DNA of 37,477 bases from assembly GCA_905209435.1 (NCBI GenBank), contig CAJLTE010000021.1, forward strand, positions 1-37,477, written 5' to 3'. The notes beneath the pieces were generated by a model. The model did not search any database, had not been told where the DNA came from, and was given only the letters and a program-made list of their open reading frames with translations. Of this stretch, positions 31,966-37,477 are shown in pieces. Source of the DNA: an uncultured Blautia sp. (lineage in GTDB: Bacteria > Bacillota_A > Clostridia > Lachnospirales > Lachnospiraceae). The translations under genes and the position numbers were made by a program. Within the stretch, counting starts at the first letter, position 1, and the number at the start of each line of letters is the position of its first letter.

Positions 31966-33459
31966 ATGCAGGAATGGATGATTGCCATGCTCGTTATCAG
32001 CATTATGCTGATCATACGGGACATGGCAAAAACTATTTTAGCGGAAAATCTGCCGGATACAGAAGAACTGCTTTCTTTGCAGGAGAATCATCCGCAGAAA
32101 GAACGCGTGGAGAAATATGCGGCGTCTTTTCAGAAACTGGCAGATACTTTTTATGGGATGCCATACCGTAAAGATTATCTGAGCAGCAGGCAGATTGAGA
32201 GGATCATTGAGGATACAAATACAAAAGTATGCAGCAGATGTTATCAGAGGGAGATTTGCTGGGGAGAACACAGTCAGGAACTTGGCAAAGGTGTGGAAGC
32301 ACTGGTACGCTCTATGGAAAGCGGAAACGAGGATGATATCAGAAGTATCCGCAGTGACTGGACAAGTATATGTCCGCGGTCCGTGCAGTATTATGAGGCG
32401 GTTGTGGAGAATTTTCAGAGAGAGAAGCAGAACCTGATGTGGGATAACCGTATGATCGAGAACCGGCTGGCAGTTGCACAGCAGCTCATGGAAGTTTCAC
32501 GGATCATGGAGAATGTGGCAAGTGATCTGTATGATCTGGAAAGAGGCACACCCCAGTTTGAAGAAGAACTGCGCAAAAATCTGCGCAAAATCCATGTGAT
32601 TCTGCGTCAGGCGTGGGTGATGGACAAGGTGAAAGGCCGCAGGCAGGTGTTTCTTACTATGCGTGCAAGAAGTGGACAATGCATTTCCATGACAGAAATC
32701 TCACAGCTTCTCTCAGGTGCCTGTGGGAGCCCTATGGTGCCTGTGAATGGAAGCAGGTGTATTGTAAATGGAGAATATCATACCGTTCATTTTGTTGAAG
32801 ATGTAAGTTATCAGATACTTTACGGAGTCGCCAGGCTGACCAGGGAAGAAGAAAAAGTTTCCGGCGATAACTATGTGTGCAGACAGGAAGACGGAGGCAG
32901 ATTTGTTATGTGCCTTTCGGATGGAATGGGTTCCGGGATGGAAGCCTGCAGGGAGAGCGAGACTGTCGTAGAACTTCTGGAGCAGTTTCTGGAATCAGGA
33001 TTTTCGCAGGAGACGGCTGCCAAGATGGTTAATTCCGCACTGGTGCTTAAAGGGCAGGAGGGAATGTTCTCTACTGTGGATATCTGCGCGGTAGATCTGT
33101 ATACAGGAATCTGTAATTTCCTGAAAGCAGGGGCCGCATCAACTTTTATAAAGAGAGACCATTGGGTGGAGTCTATCACGTCTGAAAGTCTGGCAGCGGG
33201 ACTGGTACAGCAGATTGACTTCGAGACTGCATCCAGAAAGCTTTATCACGGGGATTATCTGGTTATGATGACGGACGGAGTTCTGGATGCGCTTCCAAGC
33301 CAGAAAGAGGAAGAGACTATGAAGGAGATCATCATGGATGTTCATGAGGAGTCACCTAAAGACTTCGGCAGGGGAATCCTGGAGAGAGTGCTGGGATACA
33401 GCGATTATCGTGCCCGGGATGATATGACAGTACTTGTGGCAGGCGTGTGGAAGAAATAA
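31966..33459 (+). CDS. spoIIE: Stage II sporulation protein E, short form
   Basis: A 497-residue protein. Bacillus SpoIIE has about 827 residues with ten membrane helices; this one has a single helix at about 4-22. The central part has cysteines (KVCSRCYQREICWGE, about 87-101) and helices near 150-220. The PP2C phosphatase domain begins near 285 (DNYVCRQEDGGRFVMCLSDG), with LSDGMGSG, MMTDGVLDAL and RARDDMTVLVAG. It dephosphorylates SpoIIAA to activate sigma-F in the forespore. AGGGGAGGGGAG precedes the ATG. No frame upstream could hold the missing helices. Confidence 0.93.
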   Translation: MQEWMIAMLVISIMLIIRDMAKTILAENLPDTEELLSLQENHPQKERVEKYAASFQKLADTFYGMPYRKDYLSSRQIERIIEDTNTKVCSRCYQREICWGEHSQELGKGVEALVRSMESGNEDDIRSIRSDWTSICPRSVQYYEAVVENFQREKQNLMWDNRMIENRLAVAQQLMEVSRIMENVASDLYDLERGTPQFEEELRKNLRKIHVILRQAWVMDKVKGRRQVFLTMRARSGQCISMTEISQLLSGACGSPMVPVNGSRCIVNGEYHTVHFVEDVSYQILYGVARLTREEEKVSGDNYVCRQEDGGRFVMCLSDGMGSGMEACRESETVVELLEQFLESGFSQETAAKMVNSALVLKGQEGMFSTVDICAVDLYTGICNFLKAGAASTFIKRDHWVESITSESLAAGLVQQIDFETASRKLYHGDYLVMMTDGVLDALPSQKEEETMKEIIMDVHEESPKDFGRGILERVLGYSDYRARDDMTVLVAGVWKK

Positions 33460-33505
33460 TCAAAGTTATATTGACAAAGAGTATTAGAGACAAAAAGGAT
33501 AAAAA

Positions 33506-34972
33506 ATGAAAAGAGAAGTTCTTGCTTACATAAAGCAAAACAAAATGATTGAAAAAAATGATGTGGTCCTTGCCGGTGTGTCCGGGGGAAGTGACTCTAT
33601 GGCAATGCTGCGGATATTGAAAGAACTGCAGCCTGAATTGAAGTTTATGTTGCGTGTTGTTCATGTACATCATGGAATACGTGGACAGGAAGCTGACAGG
33701 GACAGCAGTTTTGTGGAAAACATATGCAGGGAATGGCAGATTCCATGTATGGTTTATTATTATGATGTACCGAAACTGAGCCGTAAGTGGAAGCTGGGTG
33801 AGGAAGAAACCGGAAGAATCGTCAGGAAAGAAGCTTTTCAGAAAGAAATCAGTGCCTGGAATCCGGAAACCAGGATCAGGATCGCGCTGGCACATAACCA
33901 GGAGGATCTGGCTGAGACCATGATCCACAATCTTTGCCGTGGAACCGGTCTTCGCGGACTCTGCACCATGCGTCCTGTGGACGGGGAGATCATCCGTCCG
34001 ATCTTATGTTTAAGCAGAGAAAAAATTGCCGATTATTTAAAAGAAGAGAATATTTCCCATATTCAGGACAGCACCAATCTGTCAGATGAATATACCAGAA
34101 ACCGTATCCGTCATCATATTCTGCCTATGCTGGAGCAGCAGGTAAATATAAAGGCAGCGGCACATATGGCAGAAACTGCAGCGAGGATATCTCAGGCAGA
34201 GGAATATCTGACACAGCAGAGCAGTCAGGTTCTGAAAGATTACAGGACAGATAATGGGTATTATTTTACAGAAAAATTTTTTATGGAGCCTCAGATCATT
34301 CAGACATATGCGCTGCAGCAGGCAATGGAAGATCTGGCGGGGAGACGGAAGGACCTGACAGCAGTACATTTTCAGAAGGTTCTGACGCTTTATGAGATGC
34401 AGACCGGAAGAAGGGTAAGTTTGCCGTATCATATGGAGGCCAGAAGAGATTACACAGGAGTACGGCTTTTTTTACAGGAAGAAGATTCAGTCATAGGAAG
34501 GTCAGTATGGACAGGTCAGGATAGCGGAGAAAGTGCAGGTTCCGCAGCAGAGGAGAAGAATTATAGAACACATGCTGCAGAGATGGAGTGTGAAATCAGG
34601 ATTCCCGGAACTGTTATCTGCCCGCTGGGCACTTTTTCAACGGAAATATTTTCCTATGAAGGTCAGAAGATTGAAGAAAAGAAGTATACGAAATGGCTGG
34701 ATTATGATAAAATAGAAAAGAATCCGTGTATTCGAACCAGACAGACAGGGGATTACATGGTCATCAACGCGCAGGGAAACACAAAGAAACTGAACCGATG
34801 CATGATCGATGAGAAGATCCCGTCAGAGAAGCGGGATAAGATTCCGCTGATCGCATGCGGAAATGAGATTCTCTGGCTGGTAGGAAGCAGGATGAATGAG
34901 AGGTATAAAATTAACCCCCAAACCAGGAAGGTGTTAGTATTAAATTACCAAGGAGGAAACGAAAATGAGTGA
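33506..34972 (+). CDS. tilS: tRNA(Ile)-lysidine synthetase
   Basis: A 488-residue ATP-pyrophosphatase that adds lysine to C34 of tRNA-Ile (CAU), changing its codon from AUG to AUA. The P-loop SGGSDS is at 26-31, followed by HVHHGIRGQEADRDSSFV and NCRGTGLRGL-type and NSTDEYTRNRIRHHILPML-like motifs. A C-terminal TilS domain includes KTRQTGD-like RTRQTGDYMV and KLNRCMIDEKIPSEKRDKIP. It overlaps hpt by 8 bases, as in Bacillus, where tilS and hprT are fused or neighbours. AAAGGA precedes the ATG. Confidence 0.95.
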   Translation: MKREVLAYIKQNKMIEKNDVVLAGVSGGSDSMAMLRILKELQPELKFMLRVVHVHHGIRGQEADRDSSFVENICREWQIPCMVYYYDVPKLSRKWKLGEEETGRIVRKEAFQKEISAWNPETRIRIALAHNQEDLAETMIHNLCRGTGLRGLCTMRPVDGEIIRPILCLSREKIADYLKEENISHIQDSTNLSDEYTRNRIRHHILPMLEQQVNIKAAAHMAETAARISQAEEYLTQQSSQVLKDYRTDNGYYFTEKFFMEPQIIQTYALQQAMEDLAGRRKDLTAVHFQKVLTLYEMQTGRRVSLPYHMEARRDYTGVRLFLQEEDSVIGRSVWTGQDSGESAGSAAEEKNYRTHAAEMECEIRIPGTVICPLGTFSTEIFSYEGQKIEEKKYTKWLDYDKIEKNPCIRTRQTGDYMVINAQGNTKKLNRCMIDEKIPSEKRDKIPLIACGNEILWLVGSRMNERYKINPQTRKVLVLNYQGGNENE

Positions 34973-35495
34973 GAAAATCAAAGTTTTACTCAGCGAAGAG
35001 GAAGTAGATTCCCGCATTAAGCAGATCGCAGAAAAAATCAGCAAGGATTATGCAGGCAAAGAGATCCATTTAATCTGTGTATTAAAGGGTGGTGTGTTCT
35101 TTACATGTGAACTTGCCAAGAGAATCACAGTACCGGTTTCTCTTGACTTTATGTCTGTATCCAGCTATGGCGATGATACCAAATCCAGCGGTGTTGTAAA
35201 GATCGTCAAAGACCTTGACCAGCCACTGGAGGGTAAGGATGTTCTGATCGTAGAGGATATTATTGACTCCGGAAGAACTTTAAGCTATCTGATCGATATT
35301 CTTAAAAAGAGAAATCCAAACAGTATCCGCCTGTGTACATTACTGGACAAACCGGAACGTAGAGTCAAAGATGTCAAAGTTGATTACTGCTGTTTCAACA
35401 TTCCGGATGAGTTCGTAGTTGGATATGGTCTGGACTATGCGCAGAAATACAGGAATCTTCCATTCATCGGAGTAGTAGAACTGGGGGAAGACTGA
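34965..35495 (+). CDS. hpt: Hypoxanthine phosphoribosyltransferase
   Basis: A 176-residue salvage enzyme converting hypoxanthine or guanine with PRPP into IMP or GMP. The PRPP loop VLIVEDIIDSGRT is at 93-105, and the N-terminal LICVLKGGVFFTCEL and flexible SSYGDDTKSSG are typical. It starts inside the tilS end, with AAGGAGG as a strong ribosome site. It is probably cotranscribed with tilS and ftsH. It fits with the nucleoside importer at the left of the window, which would supply purines. Confidence 0.96.
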   Translation: MSEKIKVLLSEEEVDSRIKQIAEKISKDYAGKEIHLICVLKGGVFFTCELAKRITVPVSLDFMSVSSYGDDTKSSGVVKIVKDLDQPLEGKDVLIVEDIIDSGRTLSYLIDILKKRNPNSIRLCTLLDKPERRVKDVKVDYCCFNIPDEFVVGYGLDYAQKYRNLPFIGVVELGED

Positions 35496-35511
35496 AAGGA
35501 GATTTAACTAA

Positions 35512-37362
35512 GTGAACAAACAGCCAAGCAGAATTGGTCTGTATCTGGTGCTGATCATTGCTCTGGTAGCCGGTTATTTCTATCTCAATAATCAGGTGGT
35601 GTCTCAGAGCAGTTACACACAGAAGCAGCTGGAGCAGGCTCTTGAAGACAACAAGGTGGTTGATGCAACGATTCAGCAGAACAGAGAAGTTCCGACAGGT
35701 GCTGTGATCGTAGACACAACAGATGACGGACAGAGAAAAGTCTATGTGACAGATGTCAATCAGGCGATCGAACTGCTGAACAAATATAACATTGATGTTA
35801 CAACTCAGAATGTACCGGGAGATAATTTGTTCCTGACAACGTTGCTGCCGGTTCTTCTTACCGGAGCACTTGTGATCTTTCTGATCATGATGATGAACCG
35901 TCAGATGTCCGGCGGTGGCGGCGGAAATGCCAAGATGATGAATTTCGGCAAGAGCCGTGCGAGAATGACAACTCCGGATGACAATAAGAAAGTTACTTTT
36001 GATAATGTAGCAGGACTGCAGGAGGAGAAGGAAGATCTGGTAGAGGTAGTAGATTTTCTGAAATCTCCGCAGAAGTATACAAAAGTCGGCGCAAGAATTC
36101 CGAAGGGCGTGATTCTTGTAGGCCCTCCAGGAACAGGTAAGACACTTCTGGCAAAAGCAGTAGCCGGGGAAGCAGGAGTTCCGTTCTTCTCTATTTCAGG
36201 TTCTGATTTTGTGGAAATGTTTGTCGGTGTAGGTGCATCCCGTGTGCGTGACCTCTTTGAAGAGGGCAAGCGTCATGCTCCGTGTATTATTTTTATCGAT
36301 GAGATCGATGCGGTTGCCAGACAGCGTGGAACCGGTATGGGCGGCGGTCACGATGAGAGAGAACAGACACTGAACCAGCTCCTTGTAGAGATGGATGGTT
36401 TCGGTGTGAATGAAGGTATCATCGTAATGGCAGCAACGAACCGTGTGGATATCCTGGATCCGGCAATCCTTCGTCCGGGACGTTTTGACCGTAAAGTCGC
36501 AGTAGGACGTCCGGACGTGAAGGGAAGAGAAGAAATTCTCCATGTTCATGCCAAGGATAAACCGCTTGGTGAGGATGTGGATCTGGCTCAGATCGCAAAG
36601 ACAACAGCAGGATTTACAGGTGCGGATCTGGAGAATCTTCTGAACGAAGCTGCTATTGAAGCTGCAAGGCAGGGAAGAGGATTTATCCGTCAGTCTGACA
36701 TTAAGGGTGCTTTTATCAAAGTAGGCATCGGTGCTGAGAAGAAGAGCAAAGTGATTTCTGAGAAAGAGAAGAAGATCACAGCTTACCATGAATCCGGACA
36801 TGCGATCCTGTTTCATGTACTTCCGGATATGGACCCTGTTTATACAATTTCCATTATCCCGACAGGAATGGGCGCAGCAGGTTACACAATGCCGCTTCCG
36901 GATAATGACGAGATGTTTAATACTAAAGGAAAAATGCTTCAGGATATTATGACTCTGTTGGGCGGACGTGTAGCAGAGGAGATCATCTTTGGAGATATTA
37001 CCACAGGTGCATCCAATGATATCAAACGTGCCACTGCAACAGCCAGAAGCATGGTAATGAAATATGGTATGTCTGATAAGCTGGGACTCATCTCTTATGG
37101 AGATGACGATGACGAGGTATTCATCGGAAGAGATCTGGCTCACACCAGAAGCTACAGCGAAGATGTAGCCAAGGCAATCGATGAAGAAATCCGCCGTATT
37201 ATCGGAGAATGCCATGACCAGGCGAAAAAGATTATTCTGGAACACGAGGACGTTCTGCACAAGTGCGCAGCACTTCTTCTTGAGAAGGAAAAGGTGCACA
37301 GAGACGAGTTTGAAGCACTTTTTACAACAGAAAATCCAGAAACAGAAAATACTGATATATAA
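35512..37362 (+). CDS. ftsH: ATP-dependent zinc metalloprotease FtsH
   Basis: A 616-residue membrane protease that extracts and degrades membrane and short-lived proteins. Helices at about 8-26 and 107-127 flank an outer domain. The AAA domain has Walker A GPPGTGKT (204-211), Walker B FIDEID (261-266) and the second region of homology [20 protein letters not shown]. The zinc site HESGH is at 426-430, with the third ligand in the later [12 protein letters not shown] glycine-rich linker SGGGGGN lies after the second helix. GTG start, 10 bases after AAGGAG. Full family length; nothing odd. Confidence 0.97.
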   Translation: MNKQPSRIGLYLVLIIALVAGYFYLNNQVVSQSSYTQKQLEQALEDNKVVDATIQQNREVPTGAVIVDTTDDGQRKVYVTDVNQAIELLNKYNIDVTTQNVPGDNLFLTTLLPVLLTGALVIFLIMMMNRQMSGGGGGNAKMMNFGKSRARMTTPDDNKKVTFDNVAGLQEEKEDLVEVVDFLKSPQKYTKVGARIPKGVILVGPPGTGKTLLAKAVAGEAGVPFFSISGSDFVEMFVGVGASRVRDLFEEGKRHAPCIIFIDEIDAVARQRGTGMGGGHDEREQTLNQLLVEMDGFGVNEGIIVMAATNRVDILDPAILRPGRFDRKVAVGRPDVKGREEILHVHAKDKPLGEDVDLAQIAKTTAGFTGADLENLLNEAAIEAARQGRGFIRQSDIKGAFIKVGIGAEKKSKVISEKEKKITAYHESGHAILFHVLPDMDPVYTISIIPTGMGAAGYTMPLPDNDEMFNTKGKMLQDIMTLLGGRVAEEIIFGDITTGASNDIKRATATARSMVMKYGMSDKLGLISYGDDDDEVFIGRDLAHTRSYSEDVAKAIDEEIRRIIGECHDQAKKIILEHEDVLHKCAALLLEKEKVHRDEFEALFTTENPETENTDI

Positions 37363-37369
37363 TATAACC

Positions 37370-37412
37370 AAAAAAGTGTGCCGAATTTTGTGAAGTTTGT
37401 GCACACTTTTTT
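37370..37412 (+). terminator. Terminator of ftsH (and of the block)
   Basis: AAAAAAGTGTGC (37370-37381) pairs perfectly with GCACACTTTTTT (37401-37412); the T-run makes it a rho-independent terminator. The last 65 bases of the window hold no gene I can support. Confidence 0.95.
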
Positions 37413-37477
37413 CTTGCCCCATGCTATTATATATATCGTAAAAACCCCCCAATACATTATATAGTTTTTGCTACACC

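Noticed and set aside
36196..37452. A 418-residue minus-strand frame over ftsH
   Set aside because: It covers the highly conserved ftsH gene and its terminator in reverse, with composition typical of antisense shadows.
37413..37477. A promoter near TATTATATATA after ftsH
   Set aside because: No -35 box with proper spacing was found, and the gene it would serve lies beyond the window.

Overview
The window looks like a chromosomal segment of a low-to-mid GC, anaerobic, Gram-positive gut-type Firmicute, most likely a Lachnospiraceae (Blautia-like) genome. The reasons are strong GGAGG ribosome sites with frequent GTG and TTG starts, an 8Fe ferredoxin, a purine-nucleoside (BMP-type) ABC transporter, MecA, a T-box-controlled type-3 prolyl-tRNA synthetase, and a yabP-yabQ-divIC-spoIIE-tilS-hpt-ftsH block that matches the order known from Bacillus and Clostridia. 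The genus is inference. The sporulation genes (cwlD, a CotS-like protein, yabP, yabQ, spoIIE) point to an endospore-forming ancestry.

Layout. 1-424: end of an upstream unit and a leftward ferredoxin. 630-5870: a nucleoside-type ABC transporter operon (binding protein, ATPase, two permeases) with an attenuator-like hairpin in its leader and a terminator between the first and second genes. 5880-7130: a small CxxC protein and leftward mecA. 7470-7690: a candidate structured RNA with paired ends (6S-like). It is followed by a 77-residue gene that seems to start with ACG. 8199-10677: a wall-associated GH18 protein and CwlD amidase. 10920-15287: two very large tandem membrane proteins of the DUF2298/GT-C type.

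15300-23280 is the accessory part. It holds a 210-bp palindrome, an ECF sigma factor with its DUF4179 anti-sigma partner, a leftward XRE regulator with twin operators, a protein-kinase remnant cut at its glycine loop, an exported-type LprI-like protein without a signal peptide, a palindromic dispersed repeat, a 472-residue HTH protein of unknown function, and a secreted three-repeat protein. That last pair is bounded by a 145-bp duplication carrying the 3' end of the HTH gene, which suggests a collapsed tandem array.

23286-37477 returns to core genes: Sua5, RpiB, dCMP deaminase, T-box-proS, cca, a CotS-like protein with altered catalytic residues, HU, RqcP, YabP, YabQ, DivIC, SpoIIE, TilS, Hpt and FtsH. 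The spoIIE promoter has consensus -35 and -10 boxes 21 bp apart next to Spo0A-box-like sites. This recalls the unusual Bacillus subtilis spoIIE promoter. SpoIIE itself lacks most of the usual membrane domain. No tRNA, rRNA, CRISPR array or transposase gene was seen.
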